Source: Streptomyces microflavus
GTDB lineage: Bacteria > Actinomycetota > Actinomycetes > Streptomycetales > Streptomycetaceae
Assembly: GCF_014650075.1 (NCBI RefSeq)
Contig: NZ_BMUG01000005.1
Span: forward strand, 1 to 64,000
Reading direction: 5' to 3'
DNA: 64,000 nucleotides
The notes below the pieces were generated by a model. It was not told the DNA's origin and ran no database searches. It saw only the letters and a list, made by a program, of their open reading frames with translations. The translations under genes were made by a program, and so were the position numbers. Shown here piece after piece: positions 52,016-60,099 of this stretch (position 1 is its first letter; each line of letters begins with the position of its first letter).

Positions 52016-53905
52016 TCAGGCGACCGGCTGCGCCTCGTCCGCCGACGGCCGCTCGAACTGGGTGCGGTACAGCTCCTCGTACCGCCCGCCCGCCACGAGC
52101 AGTTCGGAGTGCGTGCCGCGCTCCACGATCCGGCCGGCCTCGACGACCAGGATCTGGTCGGCCGCCCGCACGGTGGAGAGCCGGTGGGCGATCACCACGG
52201 CGGTGCGCCCCTCCAGCGCCTCGGCCAGGGCCTCCTGGACGGCGGCCTCGGAGGTGGAGTCCAGGTGCGCGGTCGCCTCGTCCAGGATGACGACGCGCTG
52301 ACGGGCCAGCAGCAGCCGGGCGATGGTGAGCCGCTGGCGCTCGCCACCGGAGAGCCGGTAGCCGCGCTCACCCACCACCGTGTCCAGCCCCTCGGGCAGC
52401 GAGGCGATCAGCCCGTCCAGCCGGGAGCGGCGCAGGGCGTCCCAGATGTCGTCCTCGGAGGCGTCCGGCCGGGCGAGCAGCAGATTGGCGCGTACGGACT
52501 CGTGGAAGAGGTGCCCGTCCTGGGTGACCATCCCCAGGGTGTCGCGGATCGAGTCGGCGCTCAGATCCCGTACGTCGATCCCGTTCAGCCGTACGGAACC
52601 GGCGTCCGCGTCGTACAGCCTCGGCAGCAACTGGGCGATGGTCGACTTGCCCGCGCCCGACGAACCCACGAGGGCGATCATCTGCCCGGGTTCGGCGCGG
52701 AAGGACACCTCGTGCAGAACGGGGGTGCCGCCCCGGCTGTCCAGCGTCGCGACCTCCTCCAGCGAGGCGAGGGAGACCTTCTCCGCGGACGGGTAGCCGA
52801 AGGAGACCTTCTCGAACTCGACCGACACCTGACCCTCCGGCACCTCGCGGGCGTCCGGCTTCTGGGCGATCAGCGGCTTCAGGTCCAGGACCTCGAAGAC
52901 CCGCTCGAAGCTGACGAGCGCGCTCATCACCTCGACCCGGGCCCCGGCCAGCGCGGTCAGCGGGGCGTACAGCCGGGTCAGCAGCAGGGCCAGCGCCACC
53001 ACGGCACCCGGCTCCAGCGTGCCGCGCAGCGCGTAGTAGCCGCCGAGCCCGTAGACCAGGGCGAGCGCGAGGGCGGAGACCAGGGTGAGGGCGGTGATGA
53101 AGGTGGCCTGGGCCATGGCGGAACGGACCCCGATGTCCCGCACCCGGCGGGCCCGCTCGGCGAATTCGGCGGACTCCAGGGACGGGCGTCCGAAGAGTTT
53201 GACGAGGGTGGCGCCGGGGGCGGAGAACCGCTCGGTCATCTGGGTGCCCATCGAGGCGTTGTGGTTGGCCGCCTCCCGCTGGAGTCCGGCCATCCTGGCC
53301 CCCATCCGGCGGGCCGGGACGACGAACACCGGGAGCAGGACCAGCGAGAGCAGCGTGATCTGCCAGGAGATCGTCAGCATCACGGCGAGCGTCAGCAGCA
53401 GGGTGACGAGATTGGAGACAACGCCGGAGAGCGTGTTGCTGAACGCGCGCTGCGCGCCGATCACATCGTTGTTGAGCCGGCTGACCAGGGCGCCGGTCCG
53501 GGTGCGGGTGAAGAAGGCGACCGGCATCCGCTGCACATGGTCGAAGACCGCGGTGCGCAGATCGAGGATCAGCCCTTCACCGAGGTTGGCCGACAGCCAG
53601 CGGGTGAGCAGCCCGAGCCCGGCCTCGGCGACCGCGATCAGGGCGATCAGCAGCGCGAGCCGGGTGACCGTCCCGGAGTCCGCGCCCCGCACGATGGCGT
53701 CGACGACACGCCCGGCGAGGACCGGGGTGGCCACCGCGAGCAGCGCGGTGACGACGCTGAGCAGGAGGAACCGCCGGATGCGCTGCCGGTGGGGCCGGGC
53801 GAAGACCAGGATGCGGCGTAGCGTCGCCCGGGAGAAGGGCCGCCGGTCCTGCTCGGCGTTCATCGCGCTGTGCAGCGATGTCCACGCGGTGACTTCCATG
53901 TCCAT
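52016..53905 (-). CDS. ABC transporter, fused permease and ATPase (exporter type)
   Basis: 629 residues. Six membrane helices (about 35-330) are followed by an ATPase with Walker A GSSGAGKST, Q loop, signature LSGGERQRL, Walker B VVILDEAT and the H loop VVIAHRLST. It is the MsbA/multidrug exporter half-size layout, so it works as a homodimer or with a partner not seen here. Possible load: drugs, pigments or lipids. ATG 53905 has GGAG about 9 nt upstream. The promoter at 53986-54016 has a 19-bp spacer and an operator like SoxR, so redox-active compounds may induce it; a SoxR-controlled ABC gene is known in S. coelicolor. Confidence 0.9.
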   Translation of the reverse strand: MDMEVTAWTSLHSAMNAEQDRRPFSRATLRRILVFARPHRQRIRRFLLLSVVTALLAVATPVLAGRVVDAIVRGADSGTVTRLALLIALIAVAEAGLGLLTRWLSANLGEGLILDLRTAVFDHVQRMPVAFFTRTRTGALVSRLNNDVIGAQRAFSNTLSGVVSNLVTLLLTLAVMLTISWQITLLSLVLLPVFVVPARRMGARMAGLQREAANHNASMGTQMTERFSAPGATLVKLFGRPSLESAEFAERARRVRDIGVRSAMAQATFITALTLVSALALALVYGLGGYYALRGTLEPGAVVALALLLTRLYAPLTALAGARVEVMSALVSFERVFEVLDLKPLIAQKPDAREVPEGQVSVEFEKVSFGYPSAEKVSLASLEEVATLDSRGGTPVLHEVSFRAEPGQMIALVGSSGAGKSTIAQLLPRLYDADAGSVRLNGIDVRDLSADSIRDTLGMVTQDGHLFHESVRANLLLARPDASEDDIWDALRRSRLDGLIASLPEGLDTVVGERGYRLSGGERQRLTIARLLLARQRVVILDEATAHLDSTSEAAVQEALAEALEGRTAVVIAHRLSTVRAADQILVVEAGRIVERGTHSELLVAGGRYEELYRTQFERPSADEAQPVA

Positions 53906-53985
53906 GGGGCGCTCCGAACTCTGCTGGCCTGGTGGTGCGGACCTGTACGTGCCCCGCGGGCCGACGCGGCCCGGGTGCACTCAGC

Positions 53986-54016
53986 ACGCTAGAACCTGAA
54001 GTTTGGTTGAGGTCAA
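53986..54016 (-). promoter_or_regulatory. MerR/SoxR-type promoter of the ABC exporter gene
   Basis: On the minus strand TTGACC (54016-54011) and TAGCGT (53991-53986) are 19 bp apart. The spacer overlaps CCTCAACCAAACTTCAGG, 14 of 18 positions equal to the SoxR consensus palindrome. The long spacer is the mark of MerR-family activation. Confidence 0.65.
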
Positions 54017-54153
54017 CAGGGCGCGCGAGCCGGAGTCGGCAGGCGCCGGAGACAGACCCGCACGCCCGCTCCACCGCACGTCGGGGGCCGGGGAACCGTA
54101 GCGTGGCCACGAAGGCGATATATCCGCTGACGACCGGGCCCGGGGGTGACGCC

Positions 54154-54792
54154 ATGTGCTGGAGCGCGACCGCCGACCTGGTGGCGGGCTCGGGCATCGC
54201 CGCGATCGGGGTGGTCACCCTCGCGCGCACCCGCCGTGTCCGTGATCTCCCGCTGGCCGCGCTGCCGCTGCTGCTCGGCGCCCACCAGATCGTCGAGTCG
54301 GTGGTGTGGAACGCCGATGGCGGCACCGGCCCGGCCACCCTCGCCTGGGCGGTGATGGCCCTGCCCCTGCTGGCGCTCTGGGTACCGCTGGGAGTGTTCT
54401 GCGCGGCGCCCGCGCGGGCGCGCGCCCGGCTTGCGGCGCCGCTCGCGGTCGGAGTGATCACGGCCGCGTTCCTCGCCCACGCCCTGGCCGCCCGGCCCGT
54501 GACGGCGGAGGTCCGCGGCCGCACCCTCGGGTACGCCGTCGACCTCCCGCACGCCCGACTCCTCATCGCGGGCTACCTCCTGGCCACCGTGGGGGCCCTC
54601 CTGCTCTCCGGCGACCGCACCCTGCGCCTCCTCGGGGTGCTGGTGGCGGCCGGTGCGGTCGTGTGTGTCGTGTTCTGGCAGATGGAGTTCATCTCCACCT
54701 GGTGCGCGTTCGCGGCTCTCTGCTCGGTGATCCTGCTCGGCTGGGCCCACCGCCCCGCCCCTCCCGCCGCCCAGCCCGTCCCGGGCGGGTGA
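54154..54792 (+). CDS. DUF6629 membrane protein
   Basis: 212 residues with about six to seven membrane helices. The N-terminus MCWSATADLVAGSGIAAIGVV and the later LPLLLGAHQIVESVVWN are characteristic of the bacterial DUF6629 family. Function unknown. GGGGGTGAC precedes ATG 54154. It lies upstream of the SDR gene but with 165 nt between them. Confidence 0.8.
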   Translation: MCWSATADLVAGSGIAAIGVVTLARTRRVRDLPLAALPLLLGAHQIVESVVWNADGGTGPATLAWAVMALPLLALWVPLGVFCAAPARARARLAAPLAVGVITAAFLAHALAARPVTAEVRGRTLGYAVDLPHARLLIAGYLLATVGALLLSGDRTLRLLGVLVAAGAVVCVVFWQMEFISTWCAFAALCSVILLGWAHRPAPPAAQPVPGG

Positions 54793-54894
54793 CAACGGCC
54801 GGGCGGGGTATCCGGCCACGGGCACCCCCGATCGCGTACTCCGGCGGGCGTCGGCAGCGGGCCGGTGCGAGCCTGAGGGCGGGAGAGGTCCCAC

Positions 54895-54935
54895 GCAGTG
54901 ACCGAGCACTCATGCAGTGACCGAGCAACCGAGCA
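54895..54935. repeat. Repeated ACCGAGCA motif in the SDR leader
   Basis: GCAGTGACCGAGCA occurs at 54895-54908 and again at 54914-54927; its core ACCGAGCA occurs a third time at 54928-54935. It lies 22 nt before the SDR start. Confidence 0.7.
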
Positions 54936-54957
54936 GCAGGGCAAGGGGAGAAGCGGC

Positions 54958-55752
54958 GTGCGCATCGATCTGACGGGCAAGAAGGCGGTGGTGACCGGCT
55001 CCTCGCAGGGCATCGGCCTCGCCATCGCCACCGGGCTGGCCGCGGCGGGAGCCGAGGTCGTCCTGACCGGGCGGGGACAGGAACGGCTGGACGCGGCGGC
55101 GCGGACGCTGCGCACGGAGGTGGCGGATGCGGCCGTCACGGGTGTGGCGTGCGACCTGACCACGGAGGAGGGCGCCGCCGAGCTGTACGCGGCCGTCCCG
55201 GCGGCCGACGTCCTCGTCAACAACCTCGGCATCTTCGGCTCCCGCCCGCCCCTGGAGATCACCGACGAGGAGTGGCGGACGTACTTCGACACCAACGTGC
55301 TCAGCGCGGTACGCCTCATCCGCCGCTACCTGCCCGGGATGACGGGCCAGGGCTGGGGCCGGGTGCTGAACATTGCCAGCGACTCCGCGATCGTCATCCC
55401 CGCCGAGATGATCCACTACGGCATGTCGAAGACCGCGCTGCTCGCAGTCTCCCGCGGCTTCGCCAAGGAGGCCGCCGGTACCGGCGTGACGGTGAACTCG
55501 GTGATCGCCGGGCCCACGCACACCGGCGGGGTGGAGGACTTCGTCTACGAACTGGTCGACAAAGCGCTTCCCTGGGAGGAGGCGCAGCGCGAGTTCATGC
55601 GGCTGCACCGCCCGCAGTCGCTGCTCCAGCGGCTCATCGAGCCCGAGGAGATCGCCAACCTGGTGGTCTACCTGAGCTCCGCGCAGGCCTCGGCGACGAC
55701 CGGTGCCGCGGTGCGGGTCGACGGCGGATACATCGACTCGATCGTGCCCTGA
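54958..55752 (+). CDS. Short-chain dehydrogenase/reductase
   Basis: 264 residues, classical SDR. VVTGSSQGIGLAIA is the NAD(P) motif, NNLGIF replaces the usual NNAG, and HYGMSKTALLAVSRG holds the catalytic Tyr and Lys. The C-terminal VRVDGGYIDSIV is normal for the family. GTG 54958 has GGGGAG 7 nt upstream. Substrate unknown. The repeats in its leader may be regulator sites. Confidence 0.87.
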   Translation: MRIDLTGKKAVVTGSSQGIGLAIATGLAAAGAEVVLTGRGQERLDAAARTLRTEVADAAVTGVACDLTTEEGAAELYAAVPAADVLVNNLGIFGSRPPLEITDEEWRTYFDTNVLSAVRLIRRYLPGMTGQGWGRVLNIASDSAIVIPAEMIHYGMSKTALLAVSRGFAKEAAGTGVTVNSVIAGPTHTGGVEDFVYELVDKALPWEEAQREFMRLHRPQSLLQRLIEPEEIANLVVYLSSAQASATTGAAVRVDGGYIDSIVP

Positions 55753-55818
55753 GCGACGCGACGGCTGCCCCGGGCCCGGTGTCCGGGGCGCGTCGGGCGC
55801 CTCGGCCGCCGGTCGGGA

Positions 55819-55843
55819 CGATCATGCGGGGCTGGCATGATCG
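55819..55843. promoter_or_regulatory. Palindrome at the RNase HI start
   Basis: CGATCATGC and GCATGATCG are perfect 9-bp arms with a 7-nt centre, ending 4 nt before the ATG of the RNase H gene. CATGAT in the right arm, 6 nt before ATG, could be a weak -10 box. Confidence 0.6.
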
Positions 55844-55847
55844 AGGG

Positions 55848-56561
55848 ATGAACCAGAGCATCATCGCCGCGTGTGACGGGGCGTCCAAGGGAAATCCCGG
55901 ACCGGCCGCCTGGGCCTGGGTCGTCGCCGACGCGCAGGGCAGCCCCGTGCGCTGGGAGGCGGGCCCGCTGGGCACCGCGACGAACAACGTCGCCGAGCTC
56001 ACCGCACTGGCCGAGCTGCTGGAGTCCACCGATCCGGCGGTCCGCGTCGAGGTCCGGATGGACTCGCAGTACGCCATGAACGCCGTGACCAAGTGGCTGC
56101 CGGGGTGGAAGCGCAACGGCTGGAAGACCTCGGCGGGCAAGCCGGTCGCCAACCGTGAGCTGGTCACCCGCATCGACGCCCTGCTCGGCGCCCGCGCGGT
56201 GACGTTCCGCTACGTGCCCGCCCACCAGGTGGACGGCGACCCGCTCAACGCGCTCGCCGACCAGGCCGCCAGCGAGGCGGCCGTGGCGCAGCGGGCGGCC
56301 GGTACGGCGCACGGCGCGACCGCCCTGCCCGTTCCCGCCCAGGCCCGTTCCACGAAGGGGCGTACGGAGGCGGGCGGCAGCGCGGGTGAGGCGACGGCGA
56401 AGGGTACGGCGGGCGCGACCCGGACCGGGCGGTCGGGGGCCACGATCAAGGCGCGGTTCGCAGGGCGGTGCCACTGCGGAAAGCCGTATGCGGCCAAGGA
56501 GCCGATCGCGAAGAACCCGAACGGCTGGGGTCACCCGGAGTGCCGGACCGCTCCCGCCTGA
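55848..56561 (+). CDS. rnhA: Ribonuclease HI with C-terminal zinc-ribbon-like tail
   Basis: 237 residues. The RNase H fold is complete with catalytic Asp10, Glu50, Asp72 and Asp138, and His126 in the loop VPAHQVDGD. RNA in RNA-DNA hybrids is the substrate. After about residue 150 a low-complexity linker leads to CHCGKPYAAKEPIAKN and then GHPECR, three cysteines and one histidine that could bind zinc. This tail is an addition to the usual single-domain RNase HI. ATG 55848 stands just after GAGGG, and a palindrome overlaps this region, so expression may be controlled there. It is not linked to other genes. Confidence 0.88.
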   Translation: MNQSIIAACDGASKGNPGPAAWAWVVADAQGSPVRWEAGPLGTATNNVAELTALAELLESTDPAVRVEVRMDSQYAMNAVTKWLPGWKRNGWKTSAGKPVANRELVTRIDALLGARAVTFRYVPAHQVDGDPLNALADQAASEAAVAQRAAGTAHGATALPVPAQARSTKGRTEAGGSAGEATAKGTAGATRTGRSGATIKARFAGRCHCGKPYAAKEPIAKNPNGWGHPECRTAPA

Positions 56562-56638
56562 TCACACGCGGAGCAGCCGGAACGGGCCCGGTCGTGCGGG
56601 GTCGTGCAAGGTCGTGCGGAGTCGTGCGCGGGGAGTCG

Positions 56639-57130
56639 TCAGACGTCGGCCCAGACGAGCCGGCCGGCCAGCGCGGCGCGCGTACCCCAGCGGGCCGCCA
56701 GGGCCTCCACGAGCAGGAGCCCTCTGCCGTCCTCGGCCAGACAGTCGAGCGAATCGTCGCCGTCGGGGCCGCCCGCCGCCGGAGCGGCCTCGACGGGCAG
56801 GCCCGCCGAATCCGCCGGGGTCGCCGGTGCCGGGATACGGGCCCGGCCGCGGTTCCACACACAGATCCGCACCCCGTCCGCCGAGCGGAGAAGCCGACAG
56901 CGGATCCGACGGGTACTGGTGTGCTGCACGGCATTGGTGACCAGTTCGGTCACTATCAGAGCCGCCGCCTCGATGCGTTCCGCGGGTTCTCCCCATGCGC
57001 GCATCGCCTCCTGCACCCGGTGACGGGCCTCGGGAACGCCCCCGGGCAACCGGGGGACCCACCAGCTGTGTGCACCTCTGACTCCTCCGCTGTCCGGAGC
57101 GCGTTCCGCACTAATGGCTATTTCCGACAT
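56639..57130 (-). CDS. RsbW-like ATP-binding regulatory protein
   Basis: 163 residues, HATPase_c_2 type. N box ELVTNAVQHT (about 60), later boxes in DGRGLLLVEALAARWG. Divergent with the XRE/DUF5753 regulator, the common Streptomyces pair (as at the whiJ and abaA-like loci). ATG 57130 has GAGAG upstream. A perfect 7-bp-arm palindrome at 57146-57163 lies in the shared promoter. It may bind and modulate the neighbouring regulator, or act as an anti-sigma kinase. Confidence 0.85.
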   Translation of the reverse strand: MSEIAISAERAPDSGGVRGAHSWWVPRLPGGVPEARHRVQEAMRAWGEPAERIEAAALIVTELVTNAVQHTSTRRIRCRLLRSADGVRICVWNRGRARIPAPATPADSAGLPVEAAPAAGGPDGDDSLDCLAEDGRGLLLVEALAARWGTRAALAGRLVWADV

Positions 57131-57145
57131 GTATGTACTCTCTGC

Positions 57146-57163
57146 GCAAAGTGCATACTTTGC
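57146..57163. promoter_or_regulatory. Palindrome in the ATPase/XRE divergent promoter
   Basis: GCAAAGT-GCAT-ACTTTGC has perfect 7-bp arms. TATGCA inside it on the minus strand may be a -10 box. It is the likely operator of the XRE regulator. Confidence 0.65.
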
Positions 57164-57217
57164 AAGCGACAGAGTGTCCAAAGCTCCGCCCCGGGGCTCG
57201 ACGAACGAGGTACGAGC

Positions 57218-58051
57218 ATGCGACCCCGCTCCGGTCCCACGGTGCAGCACCGCGTCCTGGCGGCCCGGCTGCGGATACTGCGGGAACAGGCCGGCGTCAC
57301 CCTCCGGGCCGCCGCCGACGCCCTGGACGCGCACCCCGCGACCGTACGGCGGATCGAGCGGGCCGAGACCGGCCTCGACGCCCGGCAGGTCGCCGAACTC
57401 CTCCGCTGCTACGGGGCCCCGCCGGCCGTCGCCGAGCCGATCCTGGCCGGGCTCGGGGCCGCGAACCTGCCCGGCTGGTGGCACCACTGGCGGGACGCGA
57501 TGGAGGGCTGGCAGCAGGACGTCATCGGGGTCGAGTCCTCGGCCAGCCTGGTCCGCACCTGGCACCCCGCCCTCGTGCCCGAGCTGCTGCGCACCCCCGC
57601 CTACGCCGCCGGCCTGTACCGGATGCGGTACCCCGACGACAGCCCCGGCCGCCTGGAGCGCCGCGTGGAGCTGCTGCGGGAGAGGCGGCGTCGGCTGAGC
57701 GAGCGCGGTACGGCCCTGTGGGCCCTGCTCCCGGCCGCCGCCCTGCTCACCCGGGTCGGGGACCCGGAGACCATGGCCGGTCAGCGCAAGGCACTGGCCG
57801 AGGAGATGGAGCAGCAGCACATCACCGTCCAGGTGGTGCCGCTGGACCACCCGCCGCACGCCATGACCGCCATGCCGCCCCTGCACCTGCTGCGCGTCCC
57901 CGCCCCGGAGATCGGCGACCAGGCCGTCCTGGAGACCCCCGGGGTACGCGTCGACCTCATCGACGACCCGGACGCCGTGATGGCCCACCGCATCCGGCTC
58001 GACGCCGCGTGCGCCGCCGCCCCGCCGCCCGGCACCCCGCTGCCGCTCTGA
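57218..58051 (+). CDS. XRE-family regulator with DUF5753 domain
   Basis: 277 residues. A helix-turn-helix at about 10-60 (LRILREQAGVTLRAAADALD, HPATVRRIERAETG) is followed by DUF5753 (WHHWRDAMEGWQQDVIGVES, VRTWHPALVPELLRTPAYAA, HITVQVVPLDHPPHAM). This is the WhiJ-like regulator type that works with small partner proteins in Streptomyces development. ATG 57218 has CGAGG 7 nt upstream. No DUF397 partner gene is seen next to it, but the divergent ATPase gene is. Confidence 0.88.
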   Translation: MRPRSGPTVQHRVLAARLRILREQAGVTLRAAADALDAHPATVRRIERAETGLDARQVAELLRCYGAPPAVAEPILAGLGAANLPGWWHHWRDAMEGWQQDVIGVESSASLVRTWHPALVPELLRTPAYAAGLYRMRYPDDSPGRLERRVELLRERRRRLSERGTALWALLPAAALLTRVGDPETMAGQRKALAEEMEQQHITVQVVPLDHPPHAMTAMPPLHLLRVPAPEIGDQAVLETPGVRVDLIDDPDAVMAHRIRLDAACAAAPPPGTPLPL

Positions 58052-58120
58052 GGCCCGTCCGGGGGCCCGGACCCGCGCTGCCGGGATGCGGAGCGTGCCC
58101 GGGCCGTACAGCGTGGGGGA

Positions 58121-59245
58121 GTGGTGCAGCAGCGCAGGGCCCAGTGGATCCCGGTGGGGGTCATCGTGCTGGCCGTCGTGATCGATCTGGCGACCCCGAC
58201 GGATGTGTCCTCCGCGCCCCTGCTGATGGCCGCACCCGTCGCTGCCGGGCCCCTGCTGAGCCTGCCGGGCATCATCGCGACCGGTGGCCTCTCGATGGCC
58301 GTCCACGCCGTCCTCGCCTGGGTCGACGGCACCTTCGGCTGGAAACAGGGGGTCGCCAACCAGCTCACCCTTCTGGCCGTAACCGTCCTCGCCGTCCTCA
58401 TCCACCGCACCCTGGAGGGCCAGAGCGCCCGGACCCGGCGCGCCCGCCAGGTCGCCGCCGTGGCCCAGGCCGCCGTACTGCCCAGACCCCCGTCACGGCT
58501 GGGCGACCTCCGGATCGCCGCCCGCTACATCCCCGCCGAGGACGAGGCCATGATCGGCGGCGACCTCTACGTCGTGCAGGAGACCCCGCACGGGGTGCGT
58601 GTGATGGTCGGGGACGTCCGGGGCAAGGGGCTGGGCGCTGTCAGCGCGGTCTGCGCGGACCTGGGGGCCTTCCGGTACGCAGCGGACGAGGCGGAGGACC
58701 TGCCCCGCCTGGTGACCGCGCTGGAGGGGGCCCTGCTGCGCGAGGGCGGGCGGCGGGGCGGCCAGGAGCAGGACGAGGGGTTCACCACCGCGCTGATCGT
58801 CGAGTTCGCCGCCGGTCTCGGCGCCGTACGGATCGTCAACCGCGGCCATCCGCCCCCGGTACTGCTGGACGCCCGGGGCACGGCCACCGTCCTCGAACCG
58901 TCCCAGGAGGCGCCCCCGCTCGGCATGGCGGCGCTGGGCACCTGGTCGTTCCCGGTCGACACGTATCCCTTCCCGCCCGGCTCCACGCTGCTGTGCTACA
59001 CGGACGGTGTCACCGAGGCCCGCGACGAGACCGGCGTCTTCTACGACGCGGCCGTACGGCTCCCGCACCTCCTGCGCCACCGCTCGCTCGTCGGCGACCC
59101 GCCGACCCCCGGGCAGATCCTCCAGCTGCTGATCGAGGACGTCGGACGCCACACCGGCGGCCGGGTCCAGGACGACCAGGCCCTCCTCGCCCTGCACCGC
59201 CCCGCCCCGAAAGCCGAGCAGCTTTCCCGGCGCCCGCGTGTTTGA
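58121..59245 (+). CDS. Membrane-bound PP2C/SpoIIE-type phosphatase
   Basis: 374 residues. Three membrane helices (about 10-95) are followed by a PP2C domain of SpoIIE/RsbU type: GGDLYVVQ, GDVRGKG, VRIVNRGHPPP, CYTDGVTE and a final QDDQALL, with the metal-binding aspartates present. It likely dephosphorylates an anti-sigma antagonist in response to a membrane signal. GTG 58121 or GTG 58124 follows GGGGGA. It lies 69 nt after the XRE gene but appears separate. Confidence 0.85.
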   Translation: MVQQRRAQWIPVGVIVLAVVIDLATPTDVSSAPLLMAAPVAAGPLLSLPGIIATGGLSMAVHAVLAWVDGTFGWKQGVANQLTLLAVTVLAVLIHRTLEGQSARTRRARQVAAVAQAAVLPRPPSRLGDLRIAARYIPAEDEAMIGGDLYVVQETPHGVRVMVGDVRGKGLGAVSAVCADLGAFRYAADEAEDLPRLVTALEGALLREGGRRGGQEQDEGFTTALIVEFAAGLGAVRIVNRGHPPPVLLDARGTATVLEPSQEAPPLGMAALGTWSFPVDTYPFPPGSTLLCYTDGVTEARDETGVFYDAAVRLPHLLRHRSLVGDPPTPGQILQLLIEDVGRHTGGRVQDDQALLALHRPAPKAEQLSRRPRV

Positions 59246-59326
59246 GGCGCCGATCGTCGGTCACCCGCACGGTACGGCCGTACGGCGAGCGCCTGCGGCA
59301 CACATCCGACACCGGGAGTGAGCAGC

Positions 59327-59584
59327 ATGGACAACTGGCGTACACACGCGGCGTGCCGCGACGAGGACCCGGACCTGTTCTTCCCCATCGGGAGCTCCGG
59401 CCCCGCCGTCGTCCAGGCCGCGGAGGCCAAGGCGGTCTGCCGGGGCTGCCCCGTCCAGGCCCAGTGCCTGGAATGGGCCCTGGAGAACGGCCAGGACTCC
59501 GGCGTCTGGGGAGGCCTCGCGGAGGACGAACGACGCGCGCTGAAGCGCCGCAGCCGCAGGCGCGCCAAGAACACCGCCGGCTGA
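59327..59584 (+). CDS. WhiB-family iron-sulfur transcription regulator
   Basis: 85 residues. Cys10, Cys38, Cys41 and Cys47 hold the [4Fe-4S] cluster, GVWGG is the turn that contacts sigma, and a basic C-terminal tail (KRRSRRRAK) contacts DNA. It most resembles the WblE/WhiB1 group. Such proteins bind the main sigma factor and sense nitric oxide or redox state. ATG 59327 with GGGAG 8-9 nt upstream is preferred over GTG 59318. A palindrome GTACGGCCGTAC lies about 50 nt upstream. Confidence 0.9.
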   Translation: MDNWRTHAACRDEDPDLFFPIGSSGPAVVQAAEAKAVCRGCPVQAQCLEWALENGQDSGVWGGLAEDERRALKRRSRRRAKNTAG

Positions 59585-59700
59585 CCCCGGGACCGGTCCC
59601 CGGGCCGCCGGCCGGGCTCCGGAGCGGCTTCGGAGCGGCGGACCGCCGACACCGCGCCCGCACTCTCGTCAACGGCGGCCGAGTGGGTAGACGATGAGCC

Positions 59701-60084
59701 ATGGACACCACCGTTTGGCTCGTTGTCGCCGCCGTCGCCGCACTGATCATGCTGGCCCTGGCCGCCGTACTGCTGGTGCGCGTCTTCAAGGCCAGGAAGC
59801 TCCTCGTCGACGCCGGGATTCCGCTGCGCAACAAGGCGCTCGTCTGGGCAGCCGTCGTCTACACCGTCTCCCCGGTCGACCTGCTGCCGGACCCCGTCTA
59901 CCTCGACGACATCGGATTCCTGCTGCTGGCGCTGCGCTCCCTGCACGCCGCCGCCGCGTCGGCCGGGCTGGGACGGGCCAAGGGGAAGGGCGCCCCGGCC
60001 GAGATCCCGAAGCCGGAGAAGACGTCGCTCGGGAAGACGGCACTCGGGAAGACGGGCGAGCCCCGGCCGGACGCGGTGCGTTAG
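59701..60084 (+). CDS. DUF1232 (YkvA-like) membrane protein
   Basis: 127 residues. An N-terminal helix (WLVVAAVAALIMLALAAVLLV) is followed by VVYTVSPVDLLPDPVYLDD and IGFLLLAL, the DUF1232 signature. The C-terminal tail is Lys/Gly-rich with a repeated LGKT. Function unknown. TAGACG at 59688-59693 stands 7 nt before ATG, suggesting a leaderless mRNA. It is convergent with the DUF6777 gene. Confidence 0.8.
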   Translation: MDTTVWLVVAAVAALIMLALAAVLLVRVFKARKLLVDAGIPLRNKALVWAAVVYTVSPVDLLPDPVYLDDIGFLLLALRSLHAAAASAGLGRAKGKGAPAEIPKPEKTSLGKTALGKTGEPRPDAVR

Positions 60085-60099
60085 GCGTTCGCGCGTGCG

